The notes: generated by a model not told the origin, from the sequence alone. 64,000 nucleotides of DNA from a bacterium (GCA_023150945.1 JAKLJX010000003.1:225164-289163), one strand, 5' to 3'; numbered from the stretch's first letter, positions 8,099 through 17,622 are shown. Numbers and translations are program-made.

Positions 8099-9199
8099 AT
8101 GAATCCCCATTATGAAATCAGCCTGCAACGTGATATGGACTTGATTCGCCGCAAAGTGATCGAAATGTCGAATCTGGCCGAGCACGCGCTCAAATCGAGT
8201 TTGCAGGCGCTGGTCGAGCACAACCGGCAAATCGCCTACTCGGTGATCTTGCGCGATCAGCACATCGACGAGATGGAGAAGGAGCTTGATCGTCTGTGCC
8301 TGGAGTTTTTGGTGCGCCAGCAGCCGGTGGCGGGGCAACTGCGCTTCGTCTATGCCGTGATCAAGATCAACAATGAGCTGGAGCGCATCGGCGATTATGC
8401 GGAGAGCATTGCGCGGCAATTTCTCACCATCAGCGCTTTGTCGCCGCAACCCTCCTATGCCCGCTTTGTCGAAATCGCCAACATCTCGATCCCGATGTTG
8501 CGCAATGCCATGCAGGCCTTCATCGACCAGAACCAGGAGCTGGCGCTGGCCACGCTGGAGATGGAAGACCGGGTGGACGGCATCCGCAACGCCATCAATT
8601 CCGAGCTGGTACATCTGCGCGAAAAGGGCGAGCTGCCGCTGGAGGCGCTCGCGCCGTTGATGTTGATCGCCAGCCGCTTCGAGCGCGTGGCCGATCAATC
8701 CTGCAACATCTGTGAAGAAGTGCTGTACATGTGCACCGGCAAATACATCAAGCACAAGGGCGTGGAAGTCTTTCGCGTGCTGTTCGTCGATGAAGGCAAC
8801 TCCAGTTTGAGCCAAATGGCGGAGGCGATCGGCAACCGCCTGGGCATTTCCAAATTCATCTTCAGCAGCGCCGGCATCATGCCCAAGCCCATCGCCGAGT
8901 CCACGCTGCAGTTCATGGCCGGCAAGGGCTTCGATTTGTCGCGGCAAGGCTCGAAGTACGTCAATCAAATCGTCAATCTCGAACATTATCAAGTGATCGT
9001 GGCACTCACCGAGGCGGCGCAGGTGGCGTTTCCGCCGCCGCCCACCAAAACGGTGAGCATCTTGTGGGAGGTGCAGGATCCAGCGAGCGTGCCAGGCTCG
9101 CCGCAGGAGGTGCAGCAGGCCCATGAGAAAGCCTATCAGTATCTGGAAACACACATCCGCGATCTCGTGCACGCCATTCTGGGCGACGAGCAACGGTGA
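8099..9199 (+). CDS. PhoU fused to inactive LMW-phosphatase/ArsC-like domain
   Basis: 366 residues. Residues 1-225 are a second PhoU (NNELERIGDYAESIA; SRFERVADQSCNICEEVLYM). Residues about 226-362 match the low-molecular-weight tyrosine phosphatase/arsenate reductase fold: VLFVDEGNSSLSQMAEAI, SAGIMPKPIAE, WEVQDPASVPG and the C-terminal helix. The active family has CxGNxCRS. Here the nucleophile Cys is D231 and the P-loop Arg is L237, so phosphatase chemistry is not expected. The general-acid Asp of the DPA motif (D327) remains. It may act as a phosphate- or phosphoprotein-binding sensor (inference). Start ATG 8099 follows AAGGAGAAGAGGAT. No gene is seen in 7875-8098. Confidence 0.9.
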   Translation: MNPHYEISLQRDMDLIRRKVIEMSNLAEHALKSSLQALVEHNRQIAYSVILRDQHIDEMEKELDRLCLEFLVRQQPVAGQLRFVYAVIKINNELERIGDYAESIARQFLTISALSPQPSYARFVEIANISIPMLRNAMQAFIDQNQELALATLEMEDRVDGIRNAINSELVHLREKGELPLEALAPLMLIASRFERVADQSCNICEEVLYMCTGKYIKHKGVEVFRVLFVDEGNSSLSQMAEAIGNRLGISKFIFSSAGIMPKPIAESTLQFMAGKGFDLSRQGSKYVNQIVNLEHYQVIVALTEAAQVAFPPPPTKTVSILWEVQDPASVPGSPQEVQQAHEKAYQYLETHIRDLVHAILGDEQR

Positions 9200-9281
9200 C
9201 CAGCCGCTGCGTTTGCTTGCGGGAACACGCGGAGTGGCATTGGTTGCAAATGTTAACCTCTGGAAGGGAGGAGTGCAGGAC

Positions 9282-10211
9282 ATGAGAAGCAAGAATTCCG
9301 GTGGGCGGCAGATGGCTGCGATTGCTGCAGTCGTGCTCTTTGCGCTGCTCGGTTGCGGCGGCGGCGGCAACGGCGAAAAACTCACGATTCAAAATGCCGG
9401 CTCCGATACCATGGTCAACCTGGCGCAGCATTGGGCGGAAGTGTACGCCAAGATCGATACCACCGTTTCCGTCGAAGTCTCCGGCGGCGGCTCGGGCACC
9501 GGCATTGCCGCACTGATCAACGGCACGGTGGATTTGGCGAACAGCAGTCGCAAGATTCACGCGGATGAAAGCGAGCGTGCCCGCAGCAATACCGGCAGTG
9601 TCCCGGTGGAATACATCGTCGGCTATGATGCCTTGGCGGTCTATGTGCACAAGGACAATCCGCTGGAAGAGATCACGCTGGAACAGTTGGCGGAGATTTA
9701 CGGCACCGGTGGCACGATCACCGCGTGGTCGCAACTGGGCGTGAATAATGCCGGCTGTGCCAAGGATGAAATCATTCGCGTCAGCCGGCAATCCAACTCC
9801 GGCACCTATGAATATTTTCGTGAAGCGATCAGCCACGCCAAAGGCCAGTCCCTGGATTTCAAACTGGGTTCGGTGGACATGAACGGTTCCAAAGACGTGG
9901 TCGAGCTGGTTGCCAAGACACCCTGCGCCATCGGGTACAGCGGCATGGGCTACGCTACGCCGCAAGTGAAGATGTTGCGCGTCACGCGCAAGGCTGGCGA
10001 ACCCGCCTACGCGCCGACGGTGGCCACCACTCAGGATCAGACCTATCCCATCGCCCGGCCCCTCTACATGTATGCCCCCGGCTCACCGCGTCCGCATGTG
10101 CAGCGCTTCCTGGATTGGATTCACTCAGAAGCCGGTCAGAAACTCGTGGAAGAATCGGGATACGTGCCGATTCCGCATACCGCTGCCAGTGAAAACGCAG
10201 GGAATCCTTAA
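9282..10211 (+). CDS. pstS: Phosphate ABC transporter substrate-binding lipoprotein PstS
   Basis: 309 residues. A lipoprotein signal ends at C25 (LFALLGC), so the protein is probably membrane-anchored. Phosphate-site segments typical of PstS are present: NAGSDTM, SGGGSGTGIAAL, DLANSSRKI and RQSNSGTYEYF. The C-terminal PBP lobe ends SGYVPIPHT. ATG 9282 is chosen because GGGAGGAG lies 6-12 nt upstream and it gives a proper signal. Upstream in-frame codons run into the phoU-fusion gene. Its stop codon abuts the pstC ATG, so translation is coupled. Confidence 0.94.
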   Translation: MRSKNSGGRQMAAIAAVVLFALLGCGGGGNGEKLTIQNAGSDTMVNLAQHWAEVYAKIDTTVSVEVSGGGSGTGIAALINGTVDLANSSRKIHADESERARSNTGSVPVEYIVGYDALAVYVHKDNPLEEITLEQLAEIYGTGGTITAWSQLGVNNAGCAKDEIIRVSRQSNSGTYEYFREAISHAKGQSLDFKLGSVDMNGSKDVVELVAKTPCAIGYSGMGYATPQVKMLRVTRKAGEPAYAPTVATTQDQTYPIARPLYMYAPGSPRPHVQRFLDWIHSEAGQKLVEESGYVPIPHTAASENAGNP

Positions 10212-11105
10212 ATGAGGAACCGCCGCCGTCTCGAAACGTTGATCGAACGCCTCATCGAAGGGGTGGTTTGGTTCTGCGGCATCAGCGCCATCGTATTTGT
10301 GGCCTTGATCTTCATTTTCGTTTTTCGCGAAGGCGCGGGCTATCTTTTCAAGGGGCTGAATCTGCGTGAGTTTCTCACCAGCCCGGAATGGTATCCGACC
10401 TCGGCCGCCAACAAGCGTTACGGCGTGCTGGCGTTGATCGCCGGTACGTTCAGTGTCACCGCTTTGGCCATGATGATCGCCGTACCCTTTGGTTTGGGGG
10501 CGGCGATTTTTATTTCAGAATTCTGCGGCGCGAAGGTCAAGGAAACGCTCAAGGTCGTGATCGAGCTGCTGGCAGCCATTCCCTCGGTGGTGTGGGGTTT
10601 CATCGGCCTGACCGTGATGAACCCGGTCATCATCGAAGTCTTTCACGCGCCCATCGGGTTGACGGTGCTGAACGGCGGCATCATCCTGGCCTTGATGAGC
10701 GTGCCCATCATCGTGTCCATCGGTGAAGATTCCTTGAAAGCGGTGCCGGATTCTTATCGCGAAGCGGCGCAGGCGCTGGGCTGCACCCGCTGGCAATTGG
10801 TCTTTCGCGTGCTGCTGCCGGCCGCGAAAAACGGTTTGCTGGCAGCCGTGCTGCTCGGCATCGGCCGCGGCGTCGGTGAAACCATGGCCGTGCTCATGGC
10901 CACCGGCCATGCCGTCAACCTCCCCACCAGCCTGCTCGATTCGGTGCGCACGCTGACCGCCACCATCGCCGCGGAGTTGGGTGAAGCGCCGGTCGGCTCC
11001 GAGCATTACCAGGTGTTGTTCATCATCGGCATTCTGCTGTTCACGATTACCTTCATTGTGAATCTGGTCGCAGACCTGGTGGTGCGCGGGATTCGGGGAA
11101 AGTGA
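10212..11105 (+). CDS. pstC: Phosphate ABC transporter permease PstC
   Basis: 297 residues with six predicted membrane helices. The EAA loop reads YREAAQALGCTRWQLVFRVLLPAAKNG, followed by the PstC hallmark GIGRGVGETMAVLMATG. The segment AIPSVVWGFIGL is the typical third-helix motif. It starts directly after the pstS stop codon without spacing. It pairs with PstA in the inner membrane to form the phosphate channel. Confidence 0.94.
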   Translation: MRNRRRLETLIERLIEGVVWFCGISAIVFVALIFIFVFREGAGYLFKGLNLREFLTSPEWYPTSAANKRYGVLALIAGTFSVTALAMMIAVPFGLGAAIFISEFCGAKVKETLKVVIELLAAIPSVVWGFIGLTVMNPVIIEVFHAPIGLTVLNGGIILALMSVPIIVSIGEDSLKAVPDSYREAAQALGCTRWQLVFRVLLPAAKNGLLAAVLLGIGRGVGETMAVLMATGHAVNLPTSLLDSVRTLTATIAAELGEAPVGSEHYQVLFIIGILLFTITFIVNLVADLVVRGIRGK

Positions 11106-11153
11106 GATTGGAAGCAAATCACTCGTGAGTGGACCGCGCCGCTGCAGCAGCAG

Positions 11154-11366
11154 GTGGCCGGCCTGCGGTGGACGAAATTGCCGATCCTCTGCGGCGTCGC
11201 AACCACAATGATCGTTGCGATCGCCTGCTCGAGGCTGCAGGCCGGGCGCGGTATCCGAGCGCGCGACAATCCCAGCACGGCCTTTGGTGCCGCGATTTTC
11301 AGCTTGATGGGCTGCATGATTCTCGTCGATACGCTGCTGGCGCTGCTGGCGTGCGGCCAGGCATGA
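11154..11366 (+). CDS. Possible small membrane protein or permease remnant between pstC and pstA
   Basis: GTG 11154 opens a 70-aa frame with two hydrophobic stretches (LPILCGVATTMIVAIAC and FGAAIFSLMGCMILVDTLLALLACG). The frame is also open upstream to the pstC stop and reads QITREWTAPLQQQVAGLRW. The order KLPI-hydrophobic-RxxxG-small-TM resembles the C-terminal end of MlaE-type permeases. This is recognition by eye only. No good ribosome site is seen. It could be a decayed gene fragment or a non-coding spacer. Confidence 0.3.
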   Translation: MAGLRWTKLPILCGVATTMIVAIACSRLQAGRGIRARDNPSTAFGAAIFSLMGCMILVDTLLALLACGQA

Positions 11367-11431
11367 CAAGGCCGCCCGTTGCTGGCCGATTGCTTCTCTT
11401 CGCAGATGGCCTCTCTCAATTTGGAAAGATC

Positions 11432-12427
11432 ATGAATCCTCAACCGACCTCAGCCTCCAACCGCACTGCCGCCGCCGGGATTCACCTGCCGTCCGGTTCA
11501 GCCAACGAGCGGCCGGCTGCGCTGGTGCCGGACCCGCGCCATAATTTTACCGCCACCGCCATGGTGCGCAAGAACCAGCGCACCGAGCTGCTGGCCAAGT
11601 CTGTCTTTCTGGTCATGACGCTGCTGATGATCGCGCCGTTGTTGATGATTGTCGGCTATCTGTTCTACCAGGCGGCACCGATTTTGTCGATCGACTTTTT
11701 GGTCTCCAATCCGGTGCGCGGCATGCGGGCGGGCGGCATTTGGGCGCCGCTGTTGGGCACCATCTATCTCGTCGGCATTTCGCTGCTGATTGCCGCGCCC
11801 ATCGGCGTGCTGGCGGCGGTTTATCTCAATGAATACGCCCGCGACAACTGGTTCACGCGCATTGTCAATCTCGCGGTGGTCAATCTCGCCGGCGTGCCGA
11901 GCATCGTGCACGCCCTGTTTGGCCTGGGTGCGTTCGTGTTGTTCGCGCGCATGGGCCGGTCGATTCTGGCGGCCTCGTTGACGCTGGCCATCATGACGCT
12001 GCCGGTGATCATCGCCAGCACCAAAGAGGCGCTGGCGGCGGTGCCCAAGGCCTTTCGGGAGGCGTGTTGGAACGTGGGCGCCACCCGCTGGCAGACCATC
12101 CGGCACATCGTGTTGCCCAATTCGATCAGTGGCATTCTGACCGGCATCATTCTGCAGGTTTCGCGCGCCGCTGGCGAGACCGCGCCGGTGATGTTCACCG
12201 GTGCGGTATTCTTCAAAGCCATTAAGGAAGGCGATCTCTTCGCCTACAATTTGTTTGATCAATGCATGGCTTTGTCGATGCACTTGTTCACGATTTCCAC
12301 GCAGGTGCCGGACGTGCCGAAAGCGCTGCCCTATGGCACGGCGGTGGTGTTGCTGGGCACCGTGCTGCTGGTCAATGCGCTGGCCATTGGGCTGCGCATT
12401 TATCTCCGTTCCCGCAAGAAATGGTGA
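11432..12427 (+). CDS. pstA: Phosphate ABC transporter permease PstA
   Basis: 331 residues. An N-terminal cytoplasmic stretch of about 45 aa is followed by six membrane helices. The EAA loop is FREACWNVGATRWQTIRHIVLPNSISG, and the PstA hallmark SRAAGETAPVMFTGAVF follows. ATG 11432 is chosen because GGAAAG precedes it. The open frame runs back to 11129, but that segment lacks family character and overlaps another possible small frame. A 143-bp spacer without a gene separates it from pstB1. Confidence 0.92.
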   Translation: MNPQPTSASNRTAAAGIHLPSGSANERPAALVPDPRHNFTATAMVRKNQRTELLAKSVFLVMTLLMIAPLLMIVGYLFYQAAPILSIDFLVSNPVRGMRAGGIWAPLLGTIYLVGISLLIAAPIGVLAAVYLNEYARDNWFTRIVNLAVVNLAGVPSIVHALFGLGAFVLFARMGRSILAASLTLAIMTLPVIIASTKEALAAVPKAFREACWNVGATRWQTIRHIVLPNSISGILTGIILQVSRAAGETAPVMFTGAVFFKAIKEGDLFAYNLFDQCMALSMHLFTISTQVPDVPKALPYGTAVVLLGTVLLVNALAIGLRIYLRSRKKW

Positions 12428-12570
12428 GTGATGCCCGCCGGTGGCGGTCACGGCACATCGATCCTGCCGCCCGGCCCGCGTGCCAGCCGCAGGGTGAAAC
12501 CGGTGGCAAGGGCGGCGTCCCGAATTGCCGGGCGCCACACTAGACATGCGGTCTTGTGAGAGGAAATGCA

Positions 12571-13338
12571 GTGCAAGAATCGAATCACAAAGAAATCGAA
12601 ATTTCCGATCTCATCGTGAAATACGGCCAGAGCGTGGCGCTGCGCGGCATTTCGCTGGATGTTTTTCGCAATGAGATTTTGGCCGTCATCGGGCCGGCGC
12701 AATCGGGCAAGAGCACGCTGCTCAAGGTCATCAACCGCACCATCGATTTCGTAGTCGGCAGCCAGGTGCTGGGCGAAGTCAGAATCAACGGCACGAACAT
12801 CCGCCAGATCAAAAACGTGTTCGAGCTGCGGCGCAAGGTCGGCATGGTGTTTCCCCTGCCGGTGGGGCTGCCGCTGTCGATCTATGACAACGTCGCTTTT
12901 GCGCCGCGCATGGCGGGCGTGCGCAACAAGGCCGAGCTGGACGAAATCGTCGAGCGCTGCTTGCGCCAGGCGGCCTTGTGGGATGAGGTCAAAGACCGGT
13001 TACAGAGCCTCGGCACCAAGCTCTCAGGCGGGCAGCAGCAGCGCTTGACCATCGCTCGCGCCCTTTCCCACCAACCGGAAATTCTCTGCCTGGATGAGTT
13101 TTCCATCGCGGTGGACCCCGTGACCACCATGCGTATCGAAGACGTACTCAAGGAATTGCGTTCGCAGATCACCATCATCCTTGTCACTAATCTCGTGCAA
13201 CAGGCGCGGCGGCTGGCGGATCGCACGGCCTTCCTGCTCAACGGTGAGCTGGTGGAAATCGACCGCAATGAAGTGATCTTTTCCGATGCGCCCGCGAGTC
13301 AAAAGACATACGAATACGTCAATGGAATCTTCGGATGA
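12571..13338 (+). CDS. pstB: PstB-like ATPase 1: signature intact, Q-loop and switch His lost
   Basis: 255 residues, ABC ATPase of the Pst family. Walker A is GPAQSGKST (41-49; family form GPSGCGKST). At the Q-loop the family reads GMVFQ; here it is GMVFP (P95). The signature LSGGQQQR is intact (151-158). Walker B LDE is at 174-176. The D-loop is IAVDP instead of SALDP. The switch His is Asn (VTN, N207). So its own nucleotide site looks impaired while it can offer LSGGQ to a partner. GTG 12571 has GAGAGG 7 nt upstream; GTG 12556 is the alternative. The stop overlaps the pstB2 start (ATGA). Confidence 0.92.
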   Translation: MQESNHKEIEISDLIVKYGQSVALRGISLDVFRNEILAVIGPAQSGKSTLLKVINRTIDFVVGSQVLGEVRINGTNIRQIKNVFELRRKVGMVFPLPVGLPLSIYDNVAFAPRMAGVRNKAELDEIVERCLRQAALWDEVKDRLQSLGTKLSGGQQQRLTIARALSHQPEILCLDEFSIAVDPVTTMRIEDVLKELRSQITIILVTNLVQQARRLADRTAFLLNGELVEIDRNEVIFSDAPASQKTYEYVNGIFG

Positions 13339-14111
13339 GTGAAACGGCGGCATACAGCATCACCACGACCAACCTCAGCCTGTGGTACGGCACGTTTCAG
13401 GCGCTCAACAACGTCAGCCTGAAGGTGAAAAGCGGCCTGATTACGTCTCTCATCGGACCTTCCGGCTGCGGCAAAACCACGCTGCTGCGCTGTTTCAACC
13501 GCGTTAACGAGCGCTACGGCAACGTCACCACTACCGGCGAGATCAAGCTGCTCGGCAAAAACATCTACGACCCCGACGTCTCCCTGCCGGAGCTGCGCAA
13601 GGCCATTGGCATGGTGTTTCAGCGGCCCAATCCTTTGCCGATTTCGGTGTATGAAAACATCGTGTTCGGCCTGCGCATCCACAGCCCGCGGCGGGAGTTG
13701 CGGAAGTCCCAACTCGATGCGGCGGTGGAGCAGGCGCTGCAAGACGTGTCGCTGTGGAAGGATTTGAAGGACAAGCTGCACGTGCGGGCAACCAGCCTGC
13801 AGTTGGAACAGCAGCAAAAGCTGTGCATTGCCCGGCTGCTGCCGCTCAAGCCCGAGATCATCCTGATGGACGAGCCCTGTTCCGCGCTCGATGCGGAGGC
13901 CACGCGCGGCATCGAAGAATTGATGTTCGAATTGGCGGGTCGCTACACCATTGTCATCGTCACCCACAACATGGCGCAGGCCCGGCGGGTGAGCGATGAG
14001 TGCATTTTCATGCTGCTCGGCGAGCTGATCGAGCACAGCCGGACCGAGGATCTGTTCCTCACCCCCCAGGACCCACGCACCGCGGAGTACATCGAGGGCC
14101 GCTACGGTTGA
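13335..14111 (+). CDS. pstB: PstB-like ATPase 2: catalytic motifs intact, signature degenerate
   Basis: 258 residues. Walker A GPSGCGKTT (41-49), Q-loop Q96 (GMVFQRPNPLP), Walker B LMDEP (E180), D-loop SALDA and switch H211 (VTHNM) are all canonical for PstB. The signature helix instead reads SLQLEQQQKLCIAR, where the family has LSGGQQQRLCIAR. The first four signature positions are replaced while the flanking QQQ-LCIAR is kept. It overlaps pstB1 by 4 bp. In a dimer with PstB1, its Walker A/B/His site would be completed by the intact LSGGQ of PstB1. The opposite site would be degenerate on both faces. Confidence 0.93.
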   Translation: MSETAAYSITTTNLSLWYGTFQALNNVSLKVKSGLITSLIGPSGCGKTTLLRCFNRVNERYGNVTTTGEIKLLGKNIYDPDVSLPELRKAIGMVFQRPNPLPISVYENIVFGLRIHSPRRELRKSQLDAAVEQALQDVSLWKDLKDKLHVRATSLQLEQQQKLCIARLLPLKPEIILMDEPCSALDAEATRGIEELMFELAGRYTIVIVTHNMAQARRVSDECIFMLLGELIEHSRTEDLFLTPQDPRTAEYIEGRYG

Positions 14112-14168
14112 GCGGCATGCCGGCGGCGGCAGAAGCCCGTCCGAGTGGTGGCCGGCCTGACATTTCGC

Positions 14169-14197
14169 TTGACTTTTGAAGCCTCAATCCCTATTTT
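14169..14197 (+). promoter_or_regulatory. Sigma70-type promoter of tRNA-Val
   Basis: TTGACT (14169-14174) and TATTTT (14192-14197) are separated by 17 bp. The predicted start is about 15-18 nt before the mature tRNA. Confidence 0.6.
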
Positions 14198-14221
14198 GGC
14201 GCCCGTTGATTGAAAAGGGAT

Positions 14222-14295
14222 GGGCGATTAGCTCAGATGGTTAGAGCGCTGGTCTCACATACCAGAGGTCGGTGGTTCGATCCCACTATCGCCCA
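14222..14295 (+). tRNA. tRNA-Val (CAC)
   Basis: The full cloverleaf can be folded. Acceptor GGGCGAT pairs perfectly with ATCGCCC. The D-stem is GCTC/GAGC. The anticodon stem CTGGT/ACCAG carries loop CTCACAT, giving anticodon CAC (codon GUG). The T-arm is GGTGG-TTCGATC-CCACT with one G-U pair. The discriminator base is A at 14295. The 3' CCA is not encoded; the next bases are CTG. Confidence 0.95.
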
Positions 14296-14404
14296 CTGAT
14301 TCCACTCATACTGCCGCGCGGGTCTTTTTCCTGCCTTGCTGGTTGAATCTTTCCGCACCCGGGTACTCATTCGTTCACTTATCGGTTTCGCCGGGAAATT
14401 CGGC

Positions 14405-14433
14405 TTGACAATCGCAGGCCGGAATGGTATATT
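14405..14433 (+). promoter_or_regulatory. Sigma70-type promoter of proS
   Basis: TTGACA (14405-14410) and TATATT (14428-14433) lie 17 bp apart, the best match to consensus in the window. The start is expected near 14440, about 20 nt before the hairpin at 14459. Confidence 0.65.
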
Positions 14434-14458
14434 TCCCGCCAGTTTTTCGAACCTAGGA

Positions 14459-14495
14459 AGGGACAGCATGCGAAAATGACTGTCCCTCTTTTTTT
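14459..14495 (+). terminator. Intrinsic terminator in the proS leader, with tiny ORF in its loop
   Basis: AGGGACAG (14459-14466) pairs with CTGTCCCT (14480-14487) and is followed by a T-run to 14495. The 13-nt loop region contains ATG CGA AAA TGA, a three-codon frame (Met-Arg-Lys) preceded by GGAAGGG. The hairpin sits between a strong promoter and the proS start at 14515. It could be an attenuator or the end of a short leader RNA. Confidence 0.65.
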
Positions 14496-14502
14496 AACTT
14501 GA

Positions 14503-15984
<1,482 letters not shown>

Positions 15985-16027
15985 TCATCTGTCGTATGAG
16001 TAGTGAACCAAGCTTAGCGGAGGAGCG

Positions 16028-16195
16028 GTGAAGAGGTCTCTCTTTGTAACTGTCATGATGACGATTCTGTGCGGTTTGCTTTGGATTATTTCGATTGCCG
16101 CGACGACACCGCAGGCGGCAGTCGTGGAGCGTAAGCAACCCCCGATAGTCAAGGAGGGTGCGCTGGCTGCACCCGCCCGCCATTTCCAGAAGTGA
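16028..16195 (+). CDS. Small secreted or membrane-anchored protein (55 aa)
   Basis: GTG 16028 with GGAGG four nt upstream opens MKRSLFVTVMMTILCGLLWIISIA, a strong signal peptide or single TM segment. A short polar tail follows (TPQAAVVERKQPPIVKEGALAAPARHFQK) to TGA. It has no known motif and function is unknown. It lies 44 bp after proS on the same strand. The rest of 16196-16689 shows no gene, only the terminator at 16383. Confidence 0.5.
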   Translation: MKRSLFVTVMMTILCGLLWIISIAATTPQAAVVERKQPPIVKEGALAAPARHFQK

Positions 16196-16382
16196 CAGTT
16201 CGTGGCCGTGCGATTGGACAAAGAGGAAACAAGCAAACTCGCTCAACCCGAATCGTGTCCGCAACGAACAGGTGCGGAAGGTATGAAAGCCCTCCCGTGA
16301 CGAGGCACAGGTCGCGCGCCCCGGCTTTCGACCGAAGAGCTTTACTACATGACTTGTTCACTGCAGCACACAGTGAGCCTGT

Positions 16383-16414
16383 CCGAGACGCCGCCCGCGG
16401 CGTCTCGGCTTTTT
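16383..16414 (+). terminator. Strong intrinsic terminator
   Basis: A perfect 12-bp stem CCGAGACGCCGC/GCGGCGTCTCGG (16383-16394, 16397-16408) is followed by CTTTTT. It likely ends the proS/small-protein transcript. The stretch 16415-16689 before era holds no gene that I can support. Confidence 0.85.
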
Positions 16415-16689
16415 GGGACGAAACCGGCAATAAAAATTTATCACGGCTCTCGGCGAATAAACATTCTGTGGGTACAAAGATAAATGTATTGACGTTTCGA
16501 GACGCGCCTACTCACAGGATGTTCGCAGCGTCAACGTTCGCAGGTGACTAGCCACGGTCGGCGGGTCGTATCGCGTCATGGACGTTCAACCCTAGTTCCA
16601 GTCTCCGTCCCATGAGTGTGAAAACAGTAGCAGCGTGGCAAGCCAAAGAGTCGCTGGTTCCCTTCGGCAATGGCAGGAATTCCGAGAGC

Positions 16690-17622
16690 ATGAGACCATC
16701 TGAAGCAGTCGCCGCCCCCGCCGGCGCCACCGAAAAGGTTCCCTTTCGCGCCGGCTATGTGGCGATCATCGGCCAACCCAACGTCGGCAAATCCACCTTG
16801 CTGAACGCCCTGCTCCAATTCAAGCTGTCGATCGTCTCCCCCAAACCGCAAACCACGCGCAAACGCATCCTGGGTATTCTCAACCGGCCGCACAGCCAGA
16901 TGATCTTCTTCGACACCCCGGGCATTCTGGAGCCGAGTTACCAGTTGCAGCATGCCTTCGTGCGGGTGGCGCACGCCGCGATGCGCGAGGCGGATGTGCA
17001 GCTCTTGCTGATCGAGCCGGACCCCGTGCTCTCCGCGATGGATGCGAAGATTCTCGACCGCCTGGCTGACACCAATCGCCCCATCATCGTCGCGATCAAC
17101 AAGATCGACAAGGTCAGCAAAGATACCTTGCTGCCCATCATCGCGGGTCTGCGCGACCGGCCGGGCGTCAGGGAAATCGTGCCGATTTCGGCGCTGCAGA
17201 AGGACGGCATCGAGCTGCTCGCCGGCGTGTTGGAGAATTGCCTCGCCGAACACGAAGCCTTCTACCCGGTCGACCAAATCACCGATCATCCCGAGCGCTT
17301 TCTGGCCGCGGAAATCGTGCGTGAGAAAATCTTCCTGCGCTACGGCGAGGAAATTCCCTATTCCACCAGCGTGGTGGTCGAAGAATTCATCGAGCGGCCC
17401 AATCACAAAGACTTCATCCGCGCCGTCATCTACGTTGAACGTGAATCGCAAAAAGGCATCATGATCGGCAAGCGCGGCAGCGCCCTGAAGGAAGTGGGCA
17501 AGCTCGCGCGCGAAGAACTGGAAGCGATGATCGGTAAACCCGTCTATTTGGAACTGTTCGTCGCCGTCAAGGAAAAGTGGCGCGACCGCGAGAATGAATT
17601 GCGCAGTCTCGGCTACCTGTAA
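16690..17622 (+). CDS. era: GTPase Era
   Basis: 310 residues. GTPase domain: G1 GQPNVGKST, G2 region KPQTTRKRI, G3 DTPG, G4 NKID and G5 SAL. The C-terminal KH domain contains MIGKRGSALKEVGKLAREELE. Era binds the 3' end of 16S rRNA during 30S assembly. ATG 16690 gives a typical short leader before the G1 motif; an upstream in-frame ATG at 16612 would add 26 poorly conserved residues. Confidence 0.95.
   Translation: MRPSEAVAAPAGATEKVPFRAGYVAIIGQPNVGKSTLLNALLQFKLSIVSPKPQTTRKRILGILNRPHSQMIFFDTPGILEPSYQLQHAFVRVAHAAMREADVQLLLIEPDPVLSAMDAKILDRLADTNRPIIVAINKIDKVSKDTLLPIIAGLRDRPGVREIVPISALQKDGIELLAGVLENCLAEHEAFYPVDQITDHPERFLAAEIVREKIFLRYGEEIPYSTSVVVEEFIERPNHKDFIRAVIYVERESQKGIMIGKRGSALKEVGKLAREELEAMIGKPVYLELFVAVKEKWRDRENELRSLGYL

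Noticed and set aside
9250-9257. Pho box upstream of pstS (ATGTTAAC)
   Set aside because: Only a single TTAAC is present; neither neighbour at plus or minus 11 bp fits, so pstS is probably read from upstream promoters.
11129-11431. 101-residue N-terminal extension of PstA
   Set aside because: No similarity to PstA, no membrane segment, and a better ribosome site lies before ATG 11432.
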